NCBI GenBank assembly: GCA_003439945.1
Contig: QVRM01001473.1
Coordinates: 438,001-502,000 of the forward strand
DNA from: Dermanyssus gallinae
Taxonomy: Eukaryota > Arthropoda > Arachnida > Mesostigmata > Dermanyssidae
Reading direction: 5' to 3'
DNA length: 64,000 nt
The notes beneath the pieces were generated by a model. It was given only the letters and a program-made list of their open reading frames with translations, was not told where the DNA came from and did no database searches. The position numbers and the translations under genes were made by a program. Each line of letters opens with the position of its first letter. Position 1 is the stretch's first letter. Positions 33,985-44,968 of this stretch are shown here, in pieces.

Positions 33985-36900
33985 AAACAATTTGCGCTTT
34001 CTTACCCAAATTGAAGACAATTGCAGAAAAAATAGTAAAATGGCATAGGGTGCTAACGCATCGCTCGAAACGAGGCGTTGACATGGCAACCATGGTTAGC
34101 AAAACAATCCCAAGCTCGAGCCCCGGCATTGCTAGTTGTATTTGTTCAACGTGGTTGTCATTGGCCTGCAGCTATATACCTCTGCTGGAGAAAGCCTATA
34201 CGAATCCAGTTAGAGAATGCGATGACGATAGATGCATTTAGACGACATCGTGCCACACGCAACTTAGCCAATTACGAGCGTCAAAAATGTGGTTGTTATA
34301 ACTAAAAAATGTGCTCCCCCCATTATTAATGACCCTCTTCCAGCAACCAATCAATATTTAAACCCTTGATTGAAAATACTTCTCATTAGCTAAAAAAACT
34401 CCTCTACCCTTTTTCCTATGGGTCCGAAAAATAATTGTTTCTAAGTCAAATAATTTTGCATCCACTTAAGTGAGTATATTAATTATATTAATAATAACAC
34501 TGTGACGGCGTAGGGTCGAGAGATGCACGGTGAATACTTAATCAGTTTCCAAGTTAGTTTTCGTATTTTGTAAGCTCCAAATGTTCGTTTGCTTTGTTCC
34601 AGCAATTCGTAATAAGTGGTATCTATGATATCCCACCAACGATGCAGCGTTAAACTTCTCCGTCAATGTCTCGCTTCGGCAGAGTGTGATCAAAGCTCGA
34701 AAAATCGGACCAATATCGTCTTGCGCTTATGTTCTTTTAAAAATCAAATGCAAACAAGGATAAATGCGTATGCGCTCAAACTTCTTGTATCGCTTAAGTT
34801 GTAAAACATTTAACTATAAAGGTAGAAATGCCTTTACATTTATAAGTTGGTAGGTTTATTAAGATGGCTGACTTGTTTTATCTTCAACTTATTCTACAAT
34901 CTCACGATAAGTCACCGTAAGGATAAATGCTTCAACACGAGAGAATTCAATCCATCTAGAATTGGTTTCGTTTTTGAATGCAAAAAGAACGATAAAGTGG
35001 TTTTGGTACTTTCAACTCTCTCAAATGTTTGTCCTCACAGAGAATTCTGATATGAACGGGATATATAATAATCTGAAAAGCAAAGTCAGAACTAGAAAGA
35101 AGGTAGGGTAAAACTTATCATGCAAAATCCTACAATTTGCGGCAGGTTGCTACGAGCCGGCGCTATCGTTGTGGAATACGCTTCTTAAGGACGGCTTTTT
35201 TCAAACATATGGCATAGCCTTCGTAGTATGAGCGCTTGTCATCGCATCGATTTTAGACCTGCTACCTTGCCTCGAACACGACGTTGAGCGAGTTACGGTA
35301 TTGTAGACGATCGAGTGCCAGTTACGTTATTGTATGGCAACCATGTTGTAGGATCGAGTAAACGACGCATTCGAGGGGGATCAATCAGTGGATGCAGTTC
35401 GACCACCTAGCGTTAACACCGGAATAGAGTAAGGCGCTTCTGCTTATTGGAAAAGAAAGCACTGCAGGGATTTGGATATGCATATGGACGGCCACTATTT
35501 GGGTATTCATATGGCAAGCACGCTGATCAGAATAGTGCCAAGAAGAAAGAAGCTTTCGGGTAAAAACGTTGCCTAGCATCCACCGTTGACTCTACATTGC
35601 TTTACGAGTCATCATTGTGGGGACCAGCTGCACTAAAAGCCGAAGAAGAGTAAGAAAAAGCTTAACGGATAGAGGAGAATGTAGGAGAACATCTTCTTAT
35701 ACGGGGATGAGACACTTTAAAAAGACCATGCAAGAAAGAAGATGCTGGAGAGCTAGGAGGCTGAGAGACTGCAGCAAAACGAAAAGCGCGAGGGTCGTGG
35801 ACGATATCAGTAATTCCAGATCTCATAAGATGGTACCGATACAAGTTCGCGTAAACCACATACTACCAAACCCAAGTTCTTACCGGTCATAGCAGAAGTG
35901 GAGCACTCGCTTTTTGTATCCAGGGTTCTCGATGGCACAATGTAGACGGCCCGATTATGTGCTAAACAGTACGACGAGAGGTCTACTCTCAGGGATGCTC
36001 GGGTCGAAAAAGAGCTAGAATGTGAACTCTGAATTTATGGAGGTCGTTGATGCGAAAAACCAAGAGAAGAAGAAAAGAGAGGCGGCAACGCATGCAGCGT
36101 CACCAGTGTTGATTGAAGACTGAAAGCCAGACCACCAGCTCTCATACATATACTAAAGTTATATGTATAGACTTATCCCGACCGTGCTGGTTAGGCGATC
36201 ACCAGGATTTGGGTGGGTTTGAGAGTCTTATACTACCCAGAATGTATACTACAGCCAAAAGGCAGTTTAAGACCAAAGGGTGTGCATTATGCGTTTCTTT
36301 TTCTGGCTCCCTGTAAAATAGGCGATCTACTTCTCATCGCCGGTAATCACGTTTTTCAAAGAAAAAAGTCCTTTGTCCTGTACAAGAGAAAAACGAAGGT
36401 GTGGGGGTGGTTGAAGTGAGTTGGGGGTTTGGAGAGAGAGATCACGATGAAAGATGTGGCCGTTTGTCGCTTACAACGGCCTGGAGTCTGAAAGAGTTTC
36501 AAAAACCCAACTGACTGACATGAACGTTGAACCGGGCACACAGAGTCAGTACAGAAAGGTCCAAGAACATAGCAAGATAAGCGGCATCATACTGCATCTT
36601 ACAGTATACTCTTCAGGCATTTTGTGCCAGCTCCGGCAACATTATGCAGCAGCATGTTATGTTAGAATGTCTATGTTAAGAACTATTCAATTAAACACCA
36701 CATATTACAATGCGTGGTCAGTTTTGTCGTCATTTTTTCTAGTTGAATAGGCGACAGCTGCTTGGCGATACAATTTTTCCATTTACCAACAAATCCTCAG
36801 CAGAAATATAGCAGCATCTAATCTCATCAATGCAATCAGCCCGAATGCGCAATCTCCCAATGCTCGCAAGTGTTTTTTTCTGGATGTAATAAGTACGTCG

Positions 36901-38458
36901 TTTAGCCGTCCCATCGTACTGGGACGGTTTCAGTGTCCTGCACGAGCCGTGGGGTTCATGGGGCACGGGTAGCTTATATAATGGACAGTCTCTCTCGTCT
37001 CGTTGAGTTTATTAATCCAAAAAATAGATTGTCGTCAACGCTGGTCAGCGTCCTCGTGAGCTGCGCCCGATTCGGCTCTGATTTGCGCAGCCATCTTCTT
37101 CTTAAATTACAAATATTTAATCATACAACTGACGATATATATATATATATATATATAATTACGTGCGCGGTAGACTGCAAGGCAGGATTGTCTCAGCCCA
37201 AATGACAGCCGGTCAGAACATACGTGCTAATGATAAGTGAAATGAAAAACTCCAATTTGTCTCCATGGTTCTGCTCAACGTGGGCCTTGTTCTGGCACAT
37301 TTAGGTGCGCTCGAAGTGTGCGACATAATTAAAATCGAACTATGCGACATAAATAAAACCAGAGTATTCAAGTGTATAACAATTTTTCCTCTAACTCGCT
37401 TGGCTAACTCAAATGTTTGGTTCCCGATAGCCTGCCGTTCACTTCCTCATTCTCCCTAGCTTTGTTGTATATCTTCGTTGTATCGGTTCGTTCTGTATAC
37501 ATATATGCATGGTGCTGTGGTAGCACTTCAAACCGCAGATGCTATATTTTTGCATCAAAATGAGCTGCTTGTTTCGCGATATCTTAATTCTCTTTGGTTG
37601 GTCGCAATGAAATTGAAAAATGTGAAAACTGCTACTACGATCACCATACTATTTCTCTTAGACTACAGCTACTGTTATTGCATTAAGCAAACAGTAATCA
37701 TATATAACGATCAGAAAAAGCGTACAGCTCCTCGTATTGAAGTGCGCGATATCATAAATCTCCGCACGAAATATGCGTATCGTGCGAGCTGTCCGAGTGA
37801 ATGAATGAATGAATGAGTGAATGAATATCTAAGAAAGGCACTTCTTTCCGTACATAGAGCTCTAGTACGTCGACGTTTCATTGAACAGCACCCAGAAGCT
37901 GCATGTTGGCATGGAGGTAGGCGCAGTTTGAACAGCCTTGCCACTGCCACGTATCAGATCGGGCCCGTCGTTCGACGCAAGATAGACAGGCCTTCAGCGG
38001 CCGCCGGCGTTCAACAGACCACGTTGATCACGAGGGGCCGATTCGAGCCGAGTTGACTTCAGCTCGCCGCGAACAGTCCCCTCCCGTTACGTTAAGTCCT
38101 CGACGGCGATCGACTTCACGCTTCGTAGGCAGCTCATTCATCTTCGACGTCACCTCCTCGTGAGTTTGGTTCGGCCCAACTACCGGCGCGTCTACAGACT
38201 CGCTAACAGCTCACTTTAACTGTAATTTGAGCGCCACACAGCAGCCTGCAGACAGTTCACCAAACCCAGTATAGCCCATATAGTGAATAAAATGCTCGCC
38301 GTTGCCTAGCATAGATATGGCTACTGACAGATGCTCTCCAGGCTATTCTATTGCTGTTGGGGTGCCATAATAAAATAGCCTTGGCCTAAATATATATATA
38401 TATATAAACGCGCCAAGCTTTCGCGTTTAATACCTTAATGATTAACGCTTATAAAACG

Positions 38459-38460
<2 letters not shown>
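33985..38460. other. Unassigned 4.5-kb interval
   Basis: No TE protein or convincing exon was recognised on either strand. Visible items are a (TA)n at 37134-37156, a GAAT-type repeat at 37797-37826, a GC-rich block at about 37840-38210 with open frames but no motif, and a (TA)n at 38392-38405. A LINE or SINE too decayed for eye recognition may be present. Confidence 0.4.

Positions 38461-38462
<2 letters not shown>

Positions 38463-38496
<34 letters not shown>
38463..38496. repeat. (TA)n microsatellite hosting a TA-targeting element
   Basis: TA run whose last TA (38495-38496) is the left target duplication of the foldback element. Confidence 0.95.
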
Positions 38497-38499
<3 letters not shown>

Positions 38500-39573
38500 G
38501 GTGTGACTGAAAGAATTTTATAGCGATACATAAAATTGTAGAGCTCGTTAAAACGAATATTTTTTCCAATGGTACATGTGCTCTGAGAAGTCTTGTTTCG
38601 GAGTTACAGTGAAATTACTACAATTTGTGACACTGGTGTTTTTGCCCGACATAGGAGCACAAAATGTGCTGTTGCGAGACAACCAGTCTTCCTAGACAGA
38701 AACTAAGCACACCGTCGTGTTCGTGATAAAATTCTGCTCCATCTGATAAATATGCAAGGCCGGTCAGAAGACGCGACATGGTCGCTTAGAAGAAAATTCG
38801 CCAAAAATAAAGTTCTTTATTAGCGTTCACGCCAAATACTTTAGAATCATAACCCTACGACCACCCACGTGTTCAAAGCTAACATATACAGCAAATGCGC
38901 ATTTCATGACGATCATTTTGGTTTACCAAACGTATGGCAATGCGAGCTGTGGTTGCGGAGTAATTACGATTTTTCGGAGGGCATGTCCAGATTAAGTGCA
39001 TGAAAAATGACGCGCTGCGGCTGTCGCGCGACACGTCGGCGGTAGTGAACGTCGCCACACAGTCATTTTACATGCACTTAATCTGGACATCCCGCCGAAA
39101 AATCGTAATTACTTCGCAACCACAGCTCGCATTGACATATGTTTGGTACCAAAATGATCGTCATGAAATGCGCATTTGCTGTATATGTTAGCTTTGAACA
39201 CGTGGGTGGTCGTAGGGTTATGATTCTAAAGTATTTGGCGTGAACGCTAATGAAGAACTTCATTTTTGGCGAATTTTCTTCTAAGCGACCATGTCGCGTC
39301 TTCTGACCGGCCTTGCATATTCATCAGATGGAGCAGAATTTTATCACGAACACGACGGTGTGCTTAGTTTCTGTCTAGGAAGACTGGTTGTCTCGCAACA
39401 GCACATTTTGTGCTCCTATGTCGGGCAAAAACACCAGTGTCACAAATTGTAGTAATTTCACTGTAACTCCGAAACAAGACTTCTCAGAGCACATGTTCCA
39501 TTGGAAAAAATATTCGTTTTAACGAGCTCTACAATTTTATGTATCGCTATAAAATTCGTTCAGTCACACCCTG
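38497..39573. mobile_element. Palindromic foldback DNA element (non-autonomous, TA target site)
   Basis: A 1077-bp element whose two halves are inverted copies of about 515 bp (38497-39011 and 39062-39573), separated by a 50-bp GC-rich spacer. The termini read CAGGGTGTGACTGAA and the inverse, with one mismatch in the first 30 bases. TA flanks both sides (38495-38496, 39574-39575), as expected for Tc1/mariner-type transposition. Arms differ at only a few per cent of positions. No transposase ORF exists; open frames at 39000-39263 span the arms symmetrically and are by-products. It resembles a very large foldback MITE mobilised in trans. A transcript through it would form a ~0.5-kb hairpin. Confidence 0.85.
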
Positions 39574-39582
39574 TATATATCG

Positions 39583-39905
39583 GGTGTCCATGAGACATTT
39601 GAAGACCTATAGAGGGAAGTGTAGAGCTCCTTAAATCAGACAATTTTTTTAAAAGAACACGGTCTCGGAGGAGCTTTTGTTTTGGAGTGAAAGTGACATT
39701 ACTAAAATCTGTGACACTGGTGTTTTTGCCTGACATAGAGGTAATGTGGCATGGCCGTTTAGGTCATTTGCACATATACAGTGCTCAAAACTAACACATT
39801 CGTCGTATATCCTTTAGAGGAAGCAGCACGAAGGCGACGATGTACTTAGTTTCTCTATAGGAGGATTAGTTGTCTCACAGTTGCACAGTTTGTGCTTCTA
39901 TGTCG
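39583..39905. mobile_element. Diverged relative of the foldback element, internally deleted
   Basis: Starts CGGGTGTCCATGAGACAT, similar to the terminus of the neighbouring element. It then shares diverged blocks with its left arm (TGTAGAGCTC, then GTGACACTGGTGTTTTTGCC at about 39711-39735). From about 39828 it shares blocks with the right arm (CTTAGTTTCTCTATAGGA, then TGTGCTTCTATGTCGG at about 39889-39905). The middle is mostly missing and the right terminus is not found. It abuts the first element across TATATAT. Confidence 0.65.
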
Positions 39906-39984
39906 GAAAATTACAATCATATTAATCACCTCATGGTGGCCGCCCTGATGATAGGCGCTCCCATATGTAAGCCATACAAGTGTA

Positions 39985-40370
39985 GGACGTGTGAAAAAAA
40001 CAGTGAATAAGAATGGACTGCACTCTTTGAGCTGCACTAAGAGTCCTGGTAGGACTTCCAGACACGGGGACTTCAACGCGATCCTAAAGAACCTGTTCTT
40101 CGCCGGCATACCAAGCACCCTAGAGCCCAGGTTGGGCCTCGACAAAAGACCCGACGGCATCACCTTTCCGCCATGGCCCACGGACAATTGCCTGGTATGG
40201 GATGCCACGGAAACGTGTACAGTGGCTTCGTCATACTTAATGCACAGCGCCACCACGCCAGGGTGGGTTGCTGAACATGCCGACACGGGTGAACAGCGTG
40301 AGCGCAAGTTTTTACGTCAGCAGCTCTCGCTTGCAGTGTGCAGGGGAAACGCCTCCGCTATTATCGTCAA
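39985..40370 (+). pseudogene. RLE LINE fragment: endonuclease domain, second copy
   Basis: Translation gives 'KNGLHSLSCTKSPGRTSRH', 'GIPSTLEPRLGLDKRPDGITF', 'NCLVWDATETCTVASSYL' and, after an internal deletion, 'RKFLRQQLSLAVCRGNAS'. This follows the RLE domain of the minus-strand element at 11748-12350 ('RHGLSC', 'LEPVGLD...KRPDG', 'VIWDATV', 'FLRQRLSLDVQRGNAAS'). The K-R-P-D and W-D-x-T active-site signatures are kept. About 55 residues between 'AEHADTG' and 'RKFLRQ' are missing. The coding sequence runs directly into an AAT/ATT tract and lacks the last 15 or so residues of the other copy. Confidence 0.78.
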
Positions 40371-40394
40371 TAATAATAATAATTATTATTATTA
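40369..40394. repeat. (AAT)n(ATT)n tract at the 3' end of the RLE LINE fragment
   Basis: Five AAT followed by four to five ATT units, hairpin-forming, contiguous with the RLE coding remnant. Confidence 0.92.
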
Positions 40395-40540
40395 CACCCG
40401 CTTTGTAATTCTGACACTGTTTCTTCAGACTGTCATCTGTTTTGCTTAATTTAACCTTTGAAAGTTTAGAGGGTTCTAAAAGTGAACGTGATTGCTATTA
40501 GCACCGAGCAAAACTAAACATTCGGTGGGTGGAACCTACT

Positions 40541-40839
40541 TGTAGAGTTTCGGGGGAGCCCTTGTTTAAGCGAATTAGTGGATTTCTATTTGCTATTTAC
40601 GAGAGTGAACAAGCCGTTCTTGGCGGTTAAGTACAACGACTGATAAGTCCGTTTATTTAATATATCATACATTCATAGCAGACGGCCGGCAGCGGGAGCA
40701 GCATGTTTGAATCTCTGCCTCCCTCTCCTCACAGAGCATGATGTCAGTGAGAAAAGCTTCTGAGAAAGTACGAGATCCGCTGCCGCAGTGTAGGTCTAAC
40801 AGGCTCAGAATATTCGTACTATTCAAAGGTTTTCTGACA
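40541..40839 (-). repeat. BEL/Pao 3' LTR
   Basis: 299 bp, ends TGTAGAG and CTGACA on the plus strand, preceded by CTACT. It differs from the other LTR at eight positions and has no indel. A purine-rich stretch (TTTGAGGTGGAC on minus, 40840-40851) adjoins it and is the likely polypurine tract. Confidence 0.95.
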
Positions 40840-40966
40840 GTCCACCTCAAACAGGTTGACAAGCCTGTTTCCATGGTAACGGGATTTCTGGTAACTGCAT
40901 AAAAATATCACTGTAGTCGTTACATTGGTATATACGAGATCAAAATGGTATGCACGACTATGATGT

Positions 40967-41905
40967 CTAAGATGCGACTTCCAAGGGATATAGCGTCTGA
41001 GCTGCCCGTCGCGACGTTCCACCGATAGCAAACTTGACAGTGTAGGCGCGGGCTTCGCCGTCACGGCCGTAGTGAACAGCTTTAACTCGAACCAGGTTCC
41101 ACTTGAGGCGCGGCTGGTTGTCATCCTTGACAAGGCAGACGTCTCCAACGTGTACGGGTCGTGGGCGTCTATTACGACCCAGATTTGCAGATCTCAGTTG
41201 TAGCAGGTACTCTCGATACCAGCGGACAGACAGCGCACGGTAGTAGCTTTTCTTTGCCAGGTGAGTTGCTCGCATGTCGGCGGCAGAGACTTGACCGTTG
41301 GGTCCCAACCGGTCAAGAGGAGTTACCGAACATAGGACAGGGGGAGCAGGACCGCCACGGGGAAAGTGGGCCGGTGTGAGAGCTCTCGGACTAACCGGAT
41401 CGCCGGATTCGTACGTCAGAGGGCGGTCATTAATGACCGCAGCCAGTTCGGAGATGATCGTTCGAAACTCCTCGAACGTGATCAAGCTTCGGCCGAGAGT
41501 TTTCGCAAGGGCCGACTTGACGGACCCAACTAAACGTTCGTAGAAGCCACCATGCCATGGGGCTCTCGGACATATGAAGTCCCATTCGATACGGCGGTCA
41601 CGGAGAATGTCCTGCACGGCGGGATCCTTAATTGACGTAAATAATTTCTTTATTTCCGTTGACGCCTTAATGAACGATCTTCCGTTGTCTGTGATTAAGT
41701 GGCGGCACCCTGGGTACTGACTCAGAAACCTCCTGATGGCGAGATGGGTTTGGGCGGTGGCCATCGATGGCACGAGCTCGAGCCATACTGCTCTCGTTGC
41801 AGCACAAGTGAATAGCGCAATGTAGTTTTTGTGCGTCGCCTCTCCCTGCCGAGTGTAAAATGGACCACAGAAGTCCAACCCAGAGGTCGCAAATGGAGTT
41901 GACAA
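40967..41905 (-). pseudogene. BEL/Pao integrase core and C-terminal domain
   Basis: A 312-residue open frame. The integrase catalytic triad is visible: D in 'GLDFCGPFY', D in 'HLITDNGRSF' and E in 'GFYERLVGSVKSALAK', so D,D(about 60),E spacing of the retroviral-type fold appears intact. It is followed by 'FRTIISELAAVINDRPLTY' and a C-terminal region of about 130 residues ('SVRWYREYLLQLR', 'VHVGDVCLVKDDNQPRLKW') characteristic of Pao elements (DUF5641-like). The protein inserts cDNA into chromosomes. It continues from the RNase H/zinc frame upstream after a frame break at 41905-41935. This is the best preserved domain of the element. Confidence 0.88.
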
Positions 41906-41934
41906 CAGCTGATCAAGTACAGCGGTGCTTGTAC

Positions 41935-42798
41935 TTAATCAGCTGATGGCCCATGGTGCCTCCTGCAAGTGACACAGCGTTTCAATAGCGTTTTGATGAC
42001 TTGTCTGGCGCGAGTCACCCAGTAACGTCGTCGAAGTGACGACAAAATCGTGTTAACACCGAGATGCGCATTGATACGATGCTGTTGTAGGATTAGCAGA
42101 GTCGCCAGTCGAGACTCGCCTGGCAATACAATCGGGTTTTTCTCGTCGTACGAGAAATGCGGTCCTTGAGTGAGGCGAGTGCGGGCCCTCAGAATATTGT
42201 CGTTGTCAATTAGCAGCTCAAATGGACCGAGTTTAGACGTACGAGAGACGCGATCGCCTCTACGGATGGCGTCAATCTCCTTACTGAAGAACTGCTGCTG
42301 CGTCCATTGAATCATCTGTTTTTCGGCCATGTGCAGCAGAACTGGCTCGGCAGGCAAAGGTTGTCTGCGGGGTCGAAGCGTATACTTGATGACATCAGCA
42401 ACAACGCGTGTGGCGCGCTCAAGGCTGCTATGACGATCAAGATCAACAAGCGGTGATGTTGTGACCATCACTGGAGCAACAACCGCTCGAAGCTCAGCTT
42501 TGACCGAGGAGTCGATAGAGTTCGAAGCATCATAGCGAGGTTGGCTAATTGGCCTCTGGGAGGGCGGCAGCCTTAGCCAAGACGGACCGGTCCACCAGTC
42601 CGAGTTGGCGACCAGCTGTTGAGCCGCAACTCCTCGTGTTGCGAAGTCAGCGATGTTTTGGTCATCCGGAACGAGGTACCAATCCTTTGCGGATGAATTC
42701 TTCTGCAGCTCGACGACTCTATTAGCGACAAACGATTTCCAACGCCCCGGGTTCTCAGCCGTCACCCAGTAATACGTGATAGTCGAATCTGTGTACAT
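41935..42798 (-). pseudogene. BEL/Pao RNase H C-terminus and integrase zinc domain
   Basis: The open frame begins within the RNase H end ('YTDSTITYYWVTAENPGRWKSF', split here after WVTAENPGR, plus 'VPDDQNIADFATRGV'). It contains the linker with 'WWTGPSWL'. It ends with the integrase N-terminal H-H-C-C finger ('HRINAHLGVNTILSSLRR', then 'LKRCVTCRRHHG'). The H2C2 ligands are all present. A frame shift at about 42760-42800 separates it from the RT frame upstream. Confidence 0.85.
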
Positions 42799-43843
42799 AA
42801 ATACTCTCTCGAGCTAGGGCGTCCTCCAGGTAGTGCCGTAGTCGACTTGCGGTAAGGGCGGCGAGGAGTTTTAGTCTAGCGAGAGTGGGTCGGTCCCGAC
42901 CGCATGGAGCAAGACGTGATTTCGCCATAACAAGTTGGCACTCACCAGCGCCATCGGGCGTGCACTTCTGCAGATACGCTACTGCGGCGTAGGCAGCCTC
43001 GGATGCATCTCCGAATAGATGCAAATGGTAGGTTACGTCGCATGTGTCCGTCGTGGAGCAACAGCGAGGTATTTTCAACTTCAGCAGTGCAGCAATCTTG
43101 TTCGTCCACCTCGTGAACAGAGTCGCCCTATCGGAATCCACGGGCTGGTCTGCTTCCGAATCCATAGCGAAGCTGCAGAGTATATTGTCGTGATACACCG
43201 AGTCAGGTATACGCAACGTTGAGTCAGGATCTATGTGCTTCAAATGTCTCCGGATTGTACCCGTGAGGAGAAAATCGCTCGGAGCGGCATCCCAGGTCAC
43301 ACGTTTCATCTGGAAACAAGGGACTTTGTCGTCGTGAAGTCCTCGGCAAAGAAACCCGAATAGACGACGATCGTGGTTAGTGAGGTTTATCCGCATGTAT
43401 GCCTTGGTGATATCGGCAGAGATTGCGACGCGATGAGGGCGCAAGTTGATTAAGAACTTGACTGGGTCCGAATTAAGGTTGGGTCCGACGAGGAGGTGGG
43501 GGTTTAGTGACGTCTCCCCTGGCGCTGATGATGAGTGGTCGAAGACAATCCGGAAATTTGAGCTAGCCCCCGATGTCGTTATCACCTGGTGATACGGCAT
43601 GAAGAAAGAATAGTCGTAATTGTCCTCGGCCTTAAGGTGAACGTCGAACAACTCCTCAGCATGTCCCTCGCGTACAAAGGTCATCACCTCATCGTCATAT
43701 CGCTTGTACGTCTCAGGATCGCGGCGATAGGATCGAAGTTTACTTTCCAGGCGGGGGAGAGCTGTGCTTTTGTTGTTCCATAGTTGCGGTATGCTGTCTT
43801 TGCGTGGTGACGAAACAGTGTACTCTTTGTCATTGTAAGACAC
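42755..43843 (-). pseudogene. BEL/Pao reverse transcriptase with altered active site and deletion
   Basis: A 362-residue frame with RT motifs 'NFRIVFDHSSSAPG', 'VAISADITKAYMRI' (motif A Asp present) and 'RRLFGFL'. The catalytic box reads Y-H-D-N at 43184-43195 inside 'SVYHDNILCSF', where Pao elements have YVDD. About 35 residues later the sequence is already at 'LFTRWTNKIAALLKLKIPR' and the RNase H start 'LHLFGDASEAAYAAVAYL'. Relatives have roughly 150-200 residues more between these points (from memory), so the thumb/connection is deleted in frame. The RNase H first Asp ('FGDAS') is present. Confidence 0.85.
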
Positions 43844-43849
43844 TCTCTC

Positions 43850-44436
43850 TTCGAATTGGCGAACAGCGGCTGCGTCGTCAGATGAGAGTCCCGGTGACGC
43901 TCGATATCGCGCGCGGGCTTCGATAGCGCGGCAGCGCAGCAGCGACTGATGACGTTCGCTACATCAGTTTTAACGCTGGCCGACGTTGTTGGCCCACCAA
44001 TGATCCACCCCAACCGTGTCTGTTTTGCTACATGACCATCAACGGCACGTTTTTCGCGACCAAGGAACGCCAGTTTGTAAAATTGATCAATTCCAACTAG
44101 TACGGCAGGAGGTGAGGCCTGCTGCTCGCCAAGGAGCGATCGGTCCGCAAGGGAATGGTCTGCTGAGAATCTCTTGATCGCCATAAGTACATCCGGAGTG
44201 CAATCATTTGTCGGGTTTACGGCAAAATCATGCTTGTACGCCAGTATGTCGACGCGTGTGTCGTCATATGTACTCTGCAGGGTGAGTTTATAGCGAGCCG
44301 ATGATATTTTGTGAGTACTGGCAAACGCTTGGATGTTGAGGTTGGCATGATGAACTGGCTGAGCGTCTGGTAAGTGTTTGAGCGCGTCTGGGGTGACGAA
44401 GGTCAAACTACTTCCCAGATCCATGAAGACGCGCAC
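43850..44436 (-). pseudogene. BEL/Pao aspartic protease region
   Basis: The frame from 44436 begins 'MRVFMDLGSSLTFVTPDAL'. Pao proteases normally show D-S-G or D-T-G at this place; here it reads D-L-G, so the catalytic triad is altered. The following 150 residues ('PPAVLVGIDQFYKLAF', 'QTRLGWIIGGP') match the Pao protease to RT linker. The frame overlaps the RT frame, with a break at about 43850. The preceding gag frame also breaks at about 44440. Confidence 0.78.
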
Positions 44437-44968
44437 CGGAATGCAACCTCCGTCAGGAACGCAGTTGCCATGTACACCAGAGAATGTTCGTTAGCGCCGC
44501 GCTTGTGAAGATCACTCGCAGCAGCGACTGGATGACTACTGCTGCTAGTTGGGCTGTGCATCGAGGTATAATGGTCTCTGGAGTTACACACTCGGCAGCC
44601 AACTTTGGGTCCAGCACACTGTGACAGCTTGACGTGGCCATGACGGAAACACACATGACATCTGTTTTGTTCAAGAAGGATCTTCATCCGTTGCTCGATC
44701 GTTAAGTCGGCAGCACAGCGTGACGATGAATGTTTAGCGTCTTTGCAGATAAGACACGGTGCAAACTTGCGTGGCTGTGGCACTGCCACTGCTGACACGG
44801 TCGACTTAAAACGGTTGCCAGCATGGTAGTCCGTTTCCCTCTGCTTCTGCGATGCGTCGGCTGCCGTCGCTCTTGCTTCTCATCAACGTCGGTTAGCTGA
44901 CCGAGTATCGCAGTCTCTTCGCGAAGTGACGTACAGGTAGTTCCATAAGTTCTTAGAATGAAAACCAA
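44403..44968 (-). pseudogene. BEL/Pao gag C-terminus with zinc knuckles
   Basis: Two overlapping frames. The first (44968-44800) has 'TSLREETAILGQLTDVDEKQ', the charged gag helix. The second (44798-44440) carries three Cys/His clusters typical of Pao gag: 'CLICKDAKHSSSRC', 'CHVCFRHGHVKLSQC' and 'CRVCNSRDHYTSMH'. These bind the element RNA. The mariner insertion lies immediately upstream in coding order, at 44934-46219, and disconnects it from the gag core. Confidence 0.82.

Noticed and set aside
34600..36760. Possible host exons among short plus-strand frames
   Set aside because: No codon bias, splice sites or motifs; both strands are equally open.
39000..39263. Open frames within the palindrome (63 and 61 codons, one per strand)
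   Set aside because: They are mirror images of each other across the inverted arms and lack any motif; coding is not needed to explain them.
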